A stretch of 64,000 bases of DNA from positions 1 through 64,000 of the forward strand of contig JAAVDH010000044.1 in the NCBI GenBank assembly GCA_014801865.1, given 5' to 3'. The notes under the pieces are model-generated. The model made no database searches. It saw nothing but the letters and a program-made list of their open reading frames with translations, and was not told the origin of the DNA. The translations under genes were made by a program, and so were the position numbers. Positions 48,138 to 58,399 of the stretch are shown piece by piece. The stretch is from Bacteroides sp. Its GTDB lineage: Bacteria; Bacteroidota; Bacteroidia; Bacteroidales; Muribaculaceae. Every line of letters starts with the position of its first letter. Position 1 is the first letter of the stretch.

Positions 48138-50786
48138 ATGTCATTTAAATCATATCTTTCGGCCTTCGTAGGCTCCGTGGCGGCTCTCATGGGCTTCACC
48201 GCCTGTCAGGACGACGTGGATGCTCCCTCATTCACCGCTCCCGTGGCCACCATTGAGGCCAACACCAGCATACTTGATCTCAAAACCAAGTACTGGAACA
48301 ACGACGCCAACTATATAGACACCGTGCGCCTTACCGAAAGCGGCGAACATGTCGTCATCGCCGGACGCGTCGTTTCTTCAGACAAAGACGGTAATATCTA
48401 TAAGAATCTCGTCATTCAGGATGGCACCGCCGCCCTGACACTCTCTATAAACGCCAATTCGCTCTATACCTCATATCCTATCGGACAGGAGGTGGTGGTC
48501 GACGTGACCGACATGTATATCGGTAAATACAGCTCGCTTCAGCAGCTGGGATTTCCCGACTATGCCACAGGTTACGGCTGGCAGGCAACGTTCATGCCCT
48601 ACGAATTCTTCCGCGGCCATGCGCAACTCAACGGTCTGCCCCAGCCCGAGAAGATTGACACTCTGCTCACCACCATTGACAAACTGTCAAAGGACGAGGC
48701 TTCGCTGCGTCAGTGGCAGAGCCAGCTCATACGCCTCAACAACGTGCACTTTGAGGAGGGCGGGGAAGCAGCCTTCTGTACCGAGCACAAGGTGAACACC
48801 AACCGCACTCTGGTTGATGACAACGGCAATACCATCATAGTACGTACCAGCGGCTACGCCCGCTTCTGGAGCACGATACTCCCCGCCGAAAAGGGCGATG
48901 TAGTAGGTATACTCAGCTACAACGGTTCGGGCTCATCGGCCAACTGGCAGATACTTCTGCGTTCGACAGATGACCTCATGAACTTCGGCAATCCTACACT
49001 CCCCGTAGGTACTGAAGAGAATCCCTACTCAATCATCGAGGCCGTGGCTTTCGCAGATGCAGGCAAGAACATGACCGCATGGACAAGCGGCTATATCGTG
49101 GGTGCCGTGAAGGCTGAATTGACCGAAGTGAAGAGTGACAGCGACATCGAATGGGGCGCTCCCACGGAGATGAACAATACCATTATCATCGGTCAGACAG
49201 CCGATACCCGCTCACTTGACGAGGCTCTGCTCGTTCAGCTCCCTCAGAACTCCAAGCTGCGCGAGATGGCCAACCTGCGCGACAATCCCGAAGTGTATGG
49301 CAAGCAGATACTCATCTACGGTACATTCGCCAAGGATATGGGTACATTCGCCATCACCAATAATCAGGGTACACTCAATGAATTCCGCATCGATGGCGTA
49401 GAAGCCGGAGGCGCGATACCCAACGGTAGCGGTACAGAGGCCTCACCCTACAGCGCCGCTCAGGTCAACGCTATGGGCACCTCAGCCTCACAGAGCAATG
49501 TGTATGTCAAGGGCTACATCGTGGGCTGGATCGACAACTCGTCACAGACCTACGGCGACGAAAAGAACTGCATGTTCAGCGTGCCCGCGACAGTACCCAC
49601 CAACATCCTCATCGCCAATACTCCCGACGAACAGGACTACAGCAAGTGTGTGGCCGTCAACCTTCCTTCAGGTGATATCCGTAAGGCTATCAATCTTGTT
49701 GACAATCCTGCCAATCTCGGCAAATGGGTAGTTGTCAAGGGTAATATCATCAAGTACTTCGCCCTCCCCGGCGTGAAGGACGTGACCGCCTATACACTTC
49801 AGGGCGGCAGTGCTCCCGAAAATCCCGATACTCCCGTGACTCCTGCCGACCCCGTGACCTCGCTCAATGTCAATTTCGACGGCGTTACCTCAATCAATCA
49901 GCTCACCGGATGGAGCGTGGAGACACCCTCGGGCAATAAGCCCTGGTTCTTCCGCGAAATGCAGAGCAACTATCGCGCCGAGTGTACCGCCTTCGGCAGC
50001 AACGCTCAGGCCGGAGCCGACGGCTTCGTGTCATGGCTTATCACTCCCCCCCTCAATGTGGCCGGCATGTCTGAGAAGGTTATCAGCTTCAAGACTATTG
50101 TAGGCTACTCAGGCAACGGTACTCTCGAGGTATTCGCAATGACTACTCCCGATCCTGCCACAGCCACTCTCACTCCCCTGAGCTGCACCATACCGCAGCC
50201 CACGGGACAGTTCGGCGACTGGGTACCCTCGGGCAATATCAGCCTGTCGCAGTTCTCGGGCAATATCTATATAGGATTCCGCTATAAGGCAGCTGAGGGC
50301 AGTTCGTATACTACCTACGCTATCGATGACGTAGTGGCCGGCACATCATCGTCGACAACTACTCCCGACACTCCGGATACTCCTGACACCCCCGAGCTTA
50401 CAGGCGACGGCACACAGGCTAAGCCTTATACTCCGGCAGATCTCTACAAAATCAATCCTCAGGACAGTAGTCTGCCTGCCAACTATGCCTATGGTTCAAA
50501 GTGGGTTGAGGGTGTAATCGTGGGTACATGTACCTCAAGCGTTATCTCAAGCGCAACATTCTCTGCTGAAAATGCCAGCGACAGCAATATCATACTTGGT
50601 CCTTCGGCTGACTGCAAGGATATAAGTCAATGTGTAGTCGTACAGCTGCCCACTAAGGTTCGCGATGGTTTGTCGCTTAAGCGCAAACCCGAAATGCTCG
50701 GCAAGACCGTAGAACTCCAGGGTGATATACTCAAGTACTTCGGAGGCCCCGGCGTCAAGAACATATCTGAATATGTGGTGAAGTAA
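48138..50786 (+). CDS. Multidomain lipoprotein: DUF5689-like, three DUF6359/OB-fold-like modules and a choice-of-anchor J-like module
   Basis: 882 aa; lipobox MGFTACQDD; HVVIAGRVVSSDKDGNIYKNLVIQDGTAALTLSIN; three modules starting G-T-E/QA-NPY/SPY/KPY; DGVTSINQLTGWSVETPSG...YAIDDVVAG. Confidence 0.85.
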   Translation: MSFKSYLSAFVGSVAALMGFTACQDDVDAPSFTAPVATIEANTSILDLKTKYWNNDANYIDTVRLTESGEHVVIAGRVVSSDKDGNIYKNLVIQDGTAALTLSINANSLYTSYPIGQEVVVDVTDMYIGKYSSLQQLGFPDYATGYGWQATFMPYEFFRGHAQLNGLPQPEKIDTLLTTIDKLSKDEASLRQWQSQLIRLNNVHFEEGGEAAFCTEHKVNTNRTLVDDNGNTIIVRTSGYARFWSTILPAEKGDVVGILSYNGSGSSANWQILLRSTDDLMNFGNPTLPVGTEENPYSIIEAVAFADAGKNMTAWTSGYIVGAVKAELTEVKSDSDIEWGAPTEMNNTIIIGQTADTRSLDEALLVQLPQNSKLREMANLRDNPEVYGKQILIYGTFAKDMGTFAITNNQGTLNEFRIDGVEAGGAIPNGSGTEASPYSAAQVNAMGTSASQSNVYVKGYIVGWIDNSSQTYGDEKNCMFSVPATVPTNILIANTPDEQDYSKCVAVNLPSGDIRKAINLVDNPANLGKWVVVKGNIIKYFALPGVKDVTAYTLQGGSAPENPDTPVTPADPVTSLNVNFDGVTSINQLTGWSVETPSGNKPWFFREMQSNYRAECTAFGSNAQAGADGFVSWLITPPLNVAGMSEKVISFKTIVGYSGNGTLEVFAMTTPDPATATLTPLSCTIPQPTGQFGDWVPSGNISLSQFSGNIYIGFRYKAAEGSSYTTYAIDDVVAGTSSSTTTPDTPDTPDTPELTGDGTQAKPYTPADLYKINPQDSSLPANYAYGSKWVEGVIVGTCTSSVISSATFSAENASDSNIILGPSADCKDISQCVVVQLPTKVRDGLSLKRKPEMLGKTVELQGDILKYFGGPGVKNISEYVVK
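50361..50396 (+). repeat. 9-bp repeats encoding a (T-P-D) linker
   Basis: actcccgac actccggat actcctgac acccccgag = TPDTPDTPDTPE. Confidence 0.85.
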
Positions 50787-50811
50787 AATCCTTCTCACTC
50801 CCCTATAAATC

Positions 50812-50860
50812 CGCGGGGCGAAGCGTCGGCTGTTGACGCTTCGCCCCGCGATTGTATTAT
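50812..50860 (+). terminator. Rho-independent-like terminator after the DUF5689 operon
   Basis: 16-bp stem cgcggggcgaagcgtc (50812-50827) / gacgcttcgccccgcg (50835-50850), then attgtattatt. Confidence 0.85.
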
Positions 50861-50890
50861 TAAGCACCTTACTACGACACCCAGAGATGG

Positions 50891-50940
50891 TGGACAAAAA
50901 ACATGAGGCTGCATCGGCAATAAGCGCCGTTGCAGCCTCA
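50891..50940 (-). terminator. Terminator for gpmI
   Basis: Minus strand tgaggctgcaacggc ... gccgatgcagcctcatgttttttg. Confidence 0.8.
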
Positions 50941-50992
50941 AAAAGTTATGATTGTGCAGTTATATTTGCTATTGGTGTTGTATTACCTCTGA

Positions 50993-52504
50993 TTAGATAA
51001 GGGCGTCGCCTGTCATTTCAGCCGGCTGGGGAAGACCCATGATCTTAAGCAGGGTGGGAGCCACGTCAGCCAGACGGCCGTCCTTAACGGTGGCACCTTC
51101 GCGTGAGGTAACGTATACGCAGGGTACGGGATTGAGCGAGTGGGCGGTGTTGGGGCTACCGTCGGCGTTCACAGCGTTGTCGGCATTACCATGGTCGGCT
51201 ATGATGATTACCTCATAGTCGGCTTCCTTGGCAGCTTCTACGGTGTCGCGCACACATTCGTCAACAGCCTTCACAGCCTTTTCGATGGCTTCGTACACAC
51301 CGGTGTGACCTACCATGTCGCCGTTGGCATAGTTTACAACGATGAAGTCAAACTCCTTTGAGCGGATGGCATCTACAAGCTTGTCCTTTACCTCGTATGC
51401 ACTCATCTCGGGCTTGAGGTCATAGGTGGCTACCTTGGGAGAAGCTACGAGAATACGTTCCTCACCTTCAAAGGGCGCTTCGCGTCCGCCGTTGAAGAAG
51501 AAGGTCACATGGGCATACTTTTCTGTTTCGGCAATGTGGAGCTGCTTCTTGTCGAGGCTTGAGAGGTATTCGCCAAGGGTGTTGCCTACGTTTTCCTTAT
51601 CGAAGAGGATATGCACTCCGGTGAATGAAGCGTCGTAGGGGGTCATGCAGTAATACTGCAGGCCGGGGATGGTAGTCATGCCGGCTTCGGGGATGTCGTG
51701 CTGAGTGAGAGCTACGGTGAGTTCCTTGGCGCGGTCGTTGCGGTAGTTGAAGAATATTACGGCGTCACCTTCCTTGATGGTGCCGTCAACGGTGGCGTTG
51801 TTGATGGGCTTAACGAATTCGTCGGTAACATCGTTGTCATACGACTTCTGCATGGCCTTAACCATGTCGGTGGCCTGCTCGCCTTCTCCCTTGACGAGAA
51901 GGTCGTAAGCTACCTTTACGCGCTCCCAGCGCTTGTCGCGGTCCATGGCGTAGTAGCGTCCTACGATTGAGGCTATAACGCCGGCAGACTTGGCACAGTG
52001 GTCCTGAAGCTGACGAATGAAGCCGATACCGCTGCGAGGATCGGTGTCACGACCGTCCATAAAGCAGTGGATGTAAACCTTCTCCAGGCCGTACTGCTTA
52101 GCTATGTCGCAGAGGGCGAAGAGGTGGTCGAGGCTGGAGTGTACACCGCCGTCGGAGGTGAGACCCATGAAGTGTATGGCCTTGCCATGTTCCTTGGCGT
52201 AGCCGAAGGCGCTCTTTATCTGGGGATTTTCCATGATAGAGCCATCGCGACAAGCCTTGTTGATTTTAACGAGGTCCTGATATACGATACGGCCGGCACC
52301 TATATTGAGATGGCCCACCTCGGAGTTGCCCATCTGACCGTCAGGCAGACCTACATTCTCTCCCGAAGCCTGAAGCTCGGAGTGGGGGTAGTTGGCCAAC
52401 AGGTAGTCCCAGTAGGGAGTGGGGGTGGAGTAAATCACATCGCTCTTTGAATGGTCGCCTATGCCCCATCCGTCGAGTATCATCAGCAATGCTTTCTTTG
52501 CCAT
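50993..52504 (-). CDS. gpmI: 2,3-bisphosphoglycerate-independent phosphoglycerate mutase
   Basis: Track ORF begins at 52582 but [17 protein letters not shown] starts at 52504; [36 protein letters not shown]. Confidence 0.97.
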   Translation of the reverse strand: MAKKALLMILDGWGIGDHSKSDVIYSTPTPYWDYLLANYPHSELQASGENVGLPDGQMGNSEVGHLNIGAGRIVYQDLVKINKACRDGSIMENPQIKSAFGYAKEHGKAIHFMGLTSDGGVHSSLDHLFALCDIAKQYGLEKVYIHCFMDGRDTDPRSGIGFIRQLQDHCAKSAGVIASIVGRYYAMDRDKRWERVKVAYDLLVKGEGEQATDMVKAMQKSYDNDVTDEFVKPINNATVDGTIKEGDAVIFFNYRNDRAKELTVALTQHDIPEAGMTTIPGLQYYCMTPYDASFTGVHILFDKENVGNTLGEYLSSLDKKQLHIAETEKYAHVTFFFNGGREAPFEGEERILVASPKVATYDLKPEMSAYEVKDKLVDAIRSKEFDFIVVNYANGDMVGHTGVYEAIEKAVKAVDECVRDTVEAAKEADYEVIIIADHGNADNAVNADGSPNTAHSLNPVPCVYVTSREGATVKDGRLADVAPTLLKIMGLPQPAEMTGDALI

Positions 52505-52652
52505 GTCTTGTGTTAGTGTTTTAGGATATATGTTGTAAAAAGATTCGTTTACGCAGCGCGAAATTACAAAAAATGCGACCAATAATCAACGTCTCAGTCA
52601 ACTTATTCACGATGCGAAGCGTTAAAACATATACAGTTAGCGCAAAAATGTG

Positions 52653-52660
52653 TATATTTG
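52653..52660 (+). promoter_or_regulatory. Candidate -7 element (TATATTTG)
   Basis: tatatttg about 33 bp upstream of ATG 52694. Confidence 0.45.
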
Positions 52661-52693
52661 CGAATTATTGTCTAACCCCTACACACAACGATT

Positions 52694-52906
52694 ATGACTA
52701 CTGAAACTATTGGCACATGGGCCGGTCTGGCCTGGCAAGCACTTTACGAGGCAGACGTACTCGACCTCAAGCAGCTCAGAAAGATAGCCAAGCTCAAGGA
52801 CAAGGAGCTCTGTATGGCTCTCGGATGGCTCGCACGCGAAGGCAAAATCGCTTTCGTGGAGAGCGATGATGACAAGGAAATTCTCGTAAAATTAACCGAT
52901 TGCTAA
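52694..52906 (+). CDS. Winged helix-turn-helix domain protein (PF10771-like)
   Basis: 70 aa; TIGTWAGLAWQAL...LKQLRKIAKLKDKELCMALGWLAREGKIAF. Confidence 0.88.
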   Translation: MTTETIGTWAGLAWQALYEADVLDLKQLRKIAKLKDKELCMALGWLAREGKIAFVESDDDKEILVKLTDC

Positions 52907-52951
52907 TCAGGCGCTGTCAGATTGTCAGATACATACCTGATTGAAAAGCAG

Positions 52952-54184
52952 TTATCTACGGGCTATGGCGTCGGCATGCTTCATCACCAATGACGGAGGC
53001 AGGCCGCGATGGAGGCAGTCGCGCATGAAGTCCATGTAGGGAGCTACGTGGGCAAAGAATTTGCGATAGCCCTCGCAGAGGTAATTGAGGCCGGGCTCCC
53101 CGTCGGGAGTGGTGGCAAAACGATTTTTAGGGCACTCCCCGTGGCAGGCGAAGTTCCAGCGACACTCGCGGCACTGCTTCGGGAGGCCCTTTGTCTTTAC
53201 AGCCCCGAAGGCAAGTTGCTTATCTGACATCATCATGTCAATGAGCGAGCGGTCGGCTATGTTGCCAAGTCTGTACTGAGGAAATACGAAGTGGTCGCAC
53301 GAGTATACCTCGCCGTCATACTCCATCACGGCCGCATGGCCGCAACTCGGTGAGAGGGTGCACAGTCCAGGCATCTCGCCAACCCAGTTGGCCAACGTGG
53401 CATCGAATATCTGTACGAACACCTGACCTACATCGTGCCTTACCCAACGGTCGAAGACGCGACAGAGGAAGTCACCCCACTGCTCGGGCGTGACGGAATA
53501 GGGGGTGAGTGAACCTTCGCCGTCAACGGCCTCAACCGGTGAGCCCTCGCCACGGCTGCGCTCCACGATGGGAGTAAACTGGAGGTAGCGGCACCCCATG
53601 TTCTTGAAGAATCGGTAGAAGTCTTCCGGGAAATCGGCGTTGTAGTCGTTGATGACGGCCATAGCGTTCCACTCCACGTGGTGGCGCTTAAGCATCTCTA
53701 TGGCTTTCATCACCGTGCGGTGCGACGGGCGGTCACCGGCCATGCGGCGGTATTCGTCGTGGAAGTCGGCCGGGCCGTCGATGGATATGCCCACCAGCCA
53801 GTTATTGTCATGGAGAAAGCGGCACCACTCCTCATCGAGGAGGGTGCCGTTGGTTTGCAGACAGTTGAGTATGGGACGTCCGTCGCCGTAGCGCTTCTGA
53901 AGCTCTACAGCCTTGCGGTAAAAATCGAGGGGGCGTATGGTGGCTTCGCCGCCATGCCACGTAAACACGATTTCTCCAGCAGTCTGAGCCTCGATATAGC
54001 GGCGCGTGAACAGTTCAAGCGTAGCCTCTGTCATAAGGCGTGTGCGCTCGGGAGCGGCATATACCGCGCTTTTGTTGCTGTAATAGCAGTAGGCACATCG
54101 CATATTGCAGGCGTCGCCCACGGGCTTCACCATGCAATACAGCGGGCGTGAGAATGGATTGCTTACAGGTCGGTTGTCCATCAT
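52952..54184 (-). CDS. Anaerobic sulfatase maturase (radical SAM/SPASM)
   Basis: 410 aa; KPVGDACNMRCAYCYYSNK, TWHGGEATIRPLDFY, C-terminal Cys-rich CRECRWNFACHGECPKNRF. Confidence 0.95.
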   Translation of the reverse strand: MMDNRPVSNPFSRPLYCMVKPVGDACNMRCAYCYYSNKSAVYAAPERTRLMTEATLELFTRRYIEAQTAGEIVFTWHGGEATIRPLDFYRKAVELQKRYGDGRPILNCLQTNGTLLDEEWCRFLHDNNWLVGISIDGPADFHDEYRRMAGDRPSHRTVMKAIEMLKRHHVEWNAMAVINDYNADFPEDFYRFFKNMGCRYLQFTPIVERSRGEGSPVEAVDGEGSLTPYSVTPEQWGDFLCRVFDRWVRHDVGQVFVQIFDATLANWVGEMPGLCTLSPSCGHAAVMEYDGEVYSCDHFVFPQYRLGNIADRSLIDMMMSDKQLAFGAVKTKGLPKQCRECRWNFACHGECPKNRFATTPDGEPGLNYLCEGYRKFFAHVAPYMDFMRDCLHRGLPPSLVMKHADAIARR

Positions 54185-55422
54185 TTACCTGCTGACTCCC
54201 CTGTTATTTCAGTGAGAGGCATTTTGAGGAACCACAGGCGGTAGCCTCCCTGATGGGTGGGACCTGCATTTTCAACAGCTTCTTCGGTGAGCACACCGAG
54301 TGATCCGTCGGGAAGTATGGCCATGGATGAATATGCGGCGGGACCCCACGTAATCTGACGGAACACGGGGAAGGTCTTGCCACCGTCAAAACTGCCGTAC
54401 ACACCGATATCGGCGCGTTCCAACGATGTGCCTTGAACGGGCTTGAAGTCAGGGTCGATCTTAATGACCGCGGGCATTGACTGCAGGAGCAACTGACGGC
54501 CGTTATAGTCACAAACGATGAAGTCGCCGTTGCAGGCGGGGTCGGGCAGATCGTCTATTAACACGGGGTCGCTCCATGTCTTGCCGCGGTCGTGAGAGTA
54601 GGAGAAGGAGCGATGACCAAACTTCTGACGAGAACGGATGCTCATGATGACAGTACCGTCCTCGAGCTGTGCCACCTTGGCTTCGTCACCGTCGCCGGTA
54701 GCGGGATTTTCGGCAACCTGCCATGTGTGACCGCCGTCGTCACTATAGATAGCGTAATTATAGAATCCTCCGCGGCCACGCTCACGCACCACGAGGGAGA
54801 ACATCAGGCGCCCGTTGTCGAGCTGCAGGGCGGCTCCCGACGAAGCGAAGGCTCCGGCTACATTCTTGATGGGCTGAGGACCATCCTTCTCGGCGGTGAG
54901 TATCATGGGGTTGATATTGAGCGGCTCGCCCCAGGTGCGGCCATTGTCGGTGCTACGCACTACGGTGATATTGGCCGGAGCATCCTGCCAGAGGCCGTTG
55001 CCGTGGCTGCATATTACGATAACATCGCCGGTGTTGCGGTCTACTACTACAGCGGGGTCGCCGTAGCCACCTATCGAGTCATTCTCAAGGATTGTGAAGA
55101 AATCACCCCAAGTGCGGCCATTGTCGGTAGAAATACGGCCTACCACGTCAATACGTCCGGGCAGGTCCGACAGTTTGTCAATACGCTTGTCGGCCACGGC
55201 GAGCAGATTGCCGTCAGACATCACGGCCAGAGCCGGAATACGGTAAAACTTTGAGTCATAGTCTCCTGGGCTGAATACAAGAGTGCGCTCCACATCGTCA
55301 GGACGACGATCGTCAGCCGAAACTGTGAAAGCTACCATAGAAGAGGCCAGGCAGGCAACTGCCATGCAACCTGTGCGAAGGAATGAACTTACTCTCATTG
55401 TAAAAGATGTTTGAGATGGCAT
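54181..55422 (-). CDS. Exo-alpha-sialidase (GH33-like)
   Basis: 413 aa; signal peptide; YRIPALAVMSDGNLLAVADKR; Asp-box repeats STDNGRTWGD, STDNGRTWGE, SDDGGHTWQV, SHDRGKTWSD. Confidence 0.93.
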   Translation of the reverse strand: MPSQTSFTMRVSSFLRTGCMAVACLASSMVAFTVSADDRRPDDVERTLVFSPGDYDSKFYRIPALAVMSDGNLLAVADKRIDKLSDLPGRIDVVGRISTDNGRTWGDFFTILENDSIGGYGDPAVVVDRNTGDVIVICSHGNGLWQDAPANITVVRSTDNGRTWGEPLNINPMILTAEKDGPQPIKNVAGAFASSGAALQLDNGRLMFSLVVRERGRGGFYNYAIYSDDGGHTWQVAENPATGDGDEAKVAQLEDGTVIMSIRSRQKFGHRSFSYSHDRGKTWSDPVLIDDLPDPACNGDFIVCDYNGRQLLLQSMPAVIKIDPDFKPVQGTSLERADIGVYGSFDGGKTFPVFRQITWGPAAYSSMAILPDGSLGVLTEEAVENAGPTHQGGYRLWFLKMPLTEITGESAGK

Positions 55423-55441
55423 TAAAGTAAAGTGTCAACCG

Positions 55442-55449
55442 CAAAGATA
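55442..55449 (-). promoter_or_regulatory. Candidate -7 element (TATCTTTG) for the sialidase gene
   Basis: Minus-strand tatctttg just upstream of the sialidase start. Confidence 0.4.
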
Positions 55450-55567
55450 CTCTTTTTTTGCATACCTGCGTAAAAAATCCTCTTAATAAGTAAGTACGTT
55501 CTAAAAAATAAAACGTCGTATGTGAACAAAGACTCACACCATCTACGGTAACAAGTTAGAGCGAGTG

Positions 55568-55598
55568 TTGGTCACTAACCTTAATTTCCGTAAATTTG
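55568..55598 (+). promoter_or_regulatory. Bacteroidetes-type promoter for riboflavin synthase
   Basis: ttg (55568-55570), N20, taaatttg (55591-55598). Confidence 0.8.
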
Positions 55599-55732
55599 CA
55601 ATTCCAATCAGAATACTTTGCGGAAGATTCATTATTAGCCGCAGAGAGGATAACGTAAATACTACAGAATAATATATTTATAAAGTATTATCTCTGTATC
55701 ATAAACATCAGTATCATAAGTTTTAAGAATAT

Positions 55733-56335
55733 ATGTTTTCAGGAATCGTAGAAGAGGCTGCCCGCGTAGTGGCCGCTGAAAGAGAGGGTGGTAATCTCCA
55801 CCTTACACTCTCATGCTCGTTTGCCGACGAACTCAAGATAGATCAGTCTGTAGCACATAATGGTGTGTGTCTCACCGTAGTAGCGCTTCCGGGCGACTCG
55901 ACATATACCGTAACCGCCATACAAGAGACTCTCGACCGCAGTAATCTTGGCGGTCTTCGCCCCGGCGACCTCGTGAACCTCGAGCGCTCCATGTTGATGA
56001 ACGGACGTCTTGACGGCCACATCGTGCAGGGTCATGTAGACTGCACCGCCGTGTGCGAGAGCGTGGAGGAGGTCGACGGCAGCCGCTACTATAAGTTCCG
56101 CTACTCTGTGCCCCGCGAAATGGCCCTCAAAGGCTACATGACCGTTGAGAAAGGCTCAGTGACTGTCAATGGTGTAAGCCTTACGGTATGTGACTCCGAG
56201 GCCGATTCATTCCGTGTGGCCATCATACCATACACTTTCGAGCACACCAACTTCTGCCGTATAGAGCCGGGCACGGTGGTCAATCTCGAGTTTGACATCA
56301 TAGGCAAGTATCTTGCACGCCTCGCTTCGCTCTAA
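55733..56335 (+). CDS. Riboflavin synthase (alpha chain)
   Basis: 200 aa; MFSGIVEEAARV; two lumazine-binding repeats; GHVDCTAVCESV; SVTVNGVSLTV. Confidence 0.95.
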   Translation: MFSGIVEEAARVVAAEREGGNLHLTLSCSFADELKIDQSVAHNGVCLTVVALPGDSTYTVTAIQETLDRSNLGGLRPGDLVNLERSMLMNGRLDGHIVQGHVDCTAVCESVEEVDGSRYYKFRYSVPREMALKGYMTVEKGSVTVNGVSLTVCDSEADSFRVAIIPYTFEHTNFCRIEPGTVVNLEFDIIGKYLARLASL

Positions 56336-56412
56336 CCCTCCATCATCACGCCATATACCCGTAAGAGTCGTACGACTCAAGATACGACTCAGGACCAATC
56401 CATTTTCACCAA

Positions 56413-58248
56413 ATGAAAGACCTCTGGAAACTTCTGAAGCGCTTTGTGCCCCCATATAAGCGCTATCTCGTGCTCAACATGGTGTTCAACCTCCTGTCGG
56501 CGGTGCTCACCCTGTTTTCGTTTGCCGTCATCATACCCATTCTGGAGATGCTCTTTCAGATACGCGAGTCGGGCTACACCTATATGCGCATCGGCGAAGC
56601 CTCGCTTAAGGATGTGGCCATCAACGACTTCTACTACTGGACTCAGGAGGCTATCGCCGCGTGGGGTCCTACCGCCACGCTCGGTGCACTGGCCGTGCTG
56701 CTGGTGGTGATGACCGGACTCAAGACCGGCGCCACCTTCCTCAGCTCCTACTTCGTCATACCTATGCGCTCCGGTATTGTCAGAGACATACGCAACTATG
56801 TCTATGACAAGATAGTAACCCTGCCCATATCATTCTTCACCGTCGAGCGCAAGGGCGATGTAATGGCCCGCATGAGCGGTGACGTAGCCGAAATCGAAAA
56901 CTCCATCATGTCATCTCTCGACATGCTGTTCAAGAATCCGGTGATGATCATCATGTCGCTGGCCGTCATGATAGCCCTCAGTTGGCAATTGACACTCTTC
57001 GTGCTGGTACTCCTGCCAATAGCCGGACTCTGCATGGGGCGCGCGGGCAAACGCCTTAAGCGCACATCGCTCGAGGGTCAGGCTCAGTGGGGAGTGCTTA
57101 TGAGTAATATCGAGGAAACCCTTGGCGGACTGCGCGTAATCAAAGCCTTCAATGCGGAAGACAAGGTGCGTATGCGCTTCCACCGCGACAACCAGGTGTT
57201 CTACACCCTCTCCAACCGCGTGGCACGCCGCCAGGCTCTTGCCCATCCTCTGAGCGAATTTCTCGGCACACTGACCATAGCCATCGTGCTGTGGTTCGGC
57301 GGCACACTGATACTAAGCGGTGCATCGAGCATCACCGCCCCCTCGTTTATTTACTACATGGTAGTGTTCTACTCTATCATCAACCCCGCCAAGGACCTCT
57401 CCAAGGCTATGTATTCCATACAGAAAGGCCTCGCCTCGATGGAGCGTGTAGACCGCATACTCGGAGCCGAAAATCCCATTCAGGATCCCGAAAAGCCTGC
57501 TACAATTGACCACCTTAAGGGTGAGGTCACTTACGACAATGTGACCTTCGGCTACACTGACGGCACCCCCGTGGTGGAAGACGTGAGCCTCACCATACGC
57601 CCGGGCGAGACAGTGGCTCTCGTAGGCCAGAGCGGCAGTGGTAAATCAACGCTCGCTGACCTGCTGCCCCGCTTCTACGACGTGCAGAAGGGGCGTATCA
57701 CCGTCGACGGCATTGACGTACGCGACCTCAAAGTCCACGACCTACGCTCATTTATGGGCAACGTCAATCAGGAGGCTATACTCTTCAACGATACCTTCTA
57801 CAACAATATCACTTTCGGAGTGCAGAACGCCACCCGCGAGCAAGTGGAGCATGCTGCCCGTATAGCCAATGCCCACGACTTCATCATGGAGACCCCCGAC
57901 GGCTATGACACCAACATCGGTGACCGTGGATGTCGCCTCTCGGGCGGTCAGCGTCAGCGCCTCTCCATAGCCCGCGCCATACTTAAGAATCCTCCCATAC
58001 TGATTCTTGACGAGGCCACCTCTGCCCTCGACAGCGAGAGCGAACAACTGGTGCAGCAGGCCCTCGACCGACTCATGAAAGACCGTACCACACTGGTCAT
58101 CGCCCACCGCCTCTCGACCATCAAGAACGCCACCCAGATATGCGTGCTCCACGAAGGCCGCATCGTCGAGCGCGGCACCCACAACGAACTCCTCGCCCTC
58201 AACGGCTACTACACCCGCCTCGTCGAAATGCAATCCATGGCCGAATAG
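56413..58248 (+). CDS. ABC transporter ATP-binding/permease protein (MsbA-like)
   Basis: 611 aa; N-terminal TM domain; [49 protein letters not shown]. Confidence 0.93.
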   Translation: MKDLWKLLKRFVPPYKRYLVLNMVFNLLSAVLTLFSFAVIIPILEMLFQIRESGYTYMRIGEASLKDVAINDFYYWTQEAIAAWGPTATLGALAVLLVVMTGLKTGATFLSSYFVIPMRSGIVRDIRNYVYDKIVTLPISFFTVERKGDVMARMSGDVAEIENSIMSSLDMLFKNPVMIIMSLAVMIALSWQLTLFVLVLLPIAGLCMGRAGKRLKRTSLEGQAQWGVLMSNIEETLGGLRVIKAFNAEDKVRMRFHRDNQVFYTLSNRVARRQALAHPLSEFLGTLTIAIVLWFGGTLILSGASSITAPSFIYYMVVFYSIINPAKDLSKAMYSIQKGLASMERVDRILGAENPIQDPEKPATIDHLKGEVTYDNVTFGYTDGTPVVEDVSLTIRPGETVALVGQSGSGKSTLADLLPRFYDVQKGRITVDGIDVRDLKVHDLRSFMGNVNQEAILFNDTFYNNITFGVQNATREQVEHAARIANAHDFIMETPDGYDTNIGDRGCRLSGGQRQRLSIARAILKNPPILILDEATSALDSESEQLVQQALDRLMKDRTTLVIAHRLSTIKNATQICVLHEGRIVERGTHNELLALNGYYTRLVEMQSMAE

Positions 58249-58399
58249 CATCCCCCCTCTCTCCTCCCTTAAATAAGTTAATACTTGAAAGTACTGCGAA
58301 ATCTGTTTCTCCCCGCTCTCTGAAAGACACCCATCTGATTTCGAGTTCATTACAAGAAGATATTAGTATAGCTATAACCGTTTTAAACATCTTACAAAA

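Noticed and set aside
50993-52582. N-terminally extended gpmI ORF
   Set aside because: Family N-terminus [17 protein letters not shown] begins at 52504; the extension overlaps a TTG-N20-TAATTTCG promoter-like element.
54592-55254. 220-aa plus-strand ORF
   Set aside because: Lies wholly antisense to the Asp-box sialidase.
57748-58350. 200-aa minus-strand ORF
   Set aside because: Antisense to the ABC transporter nucleotide-binding domain.
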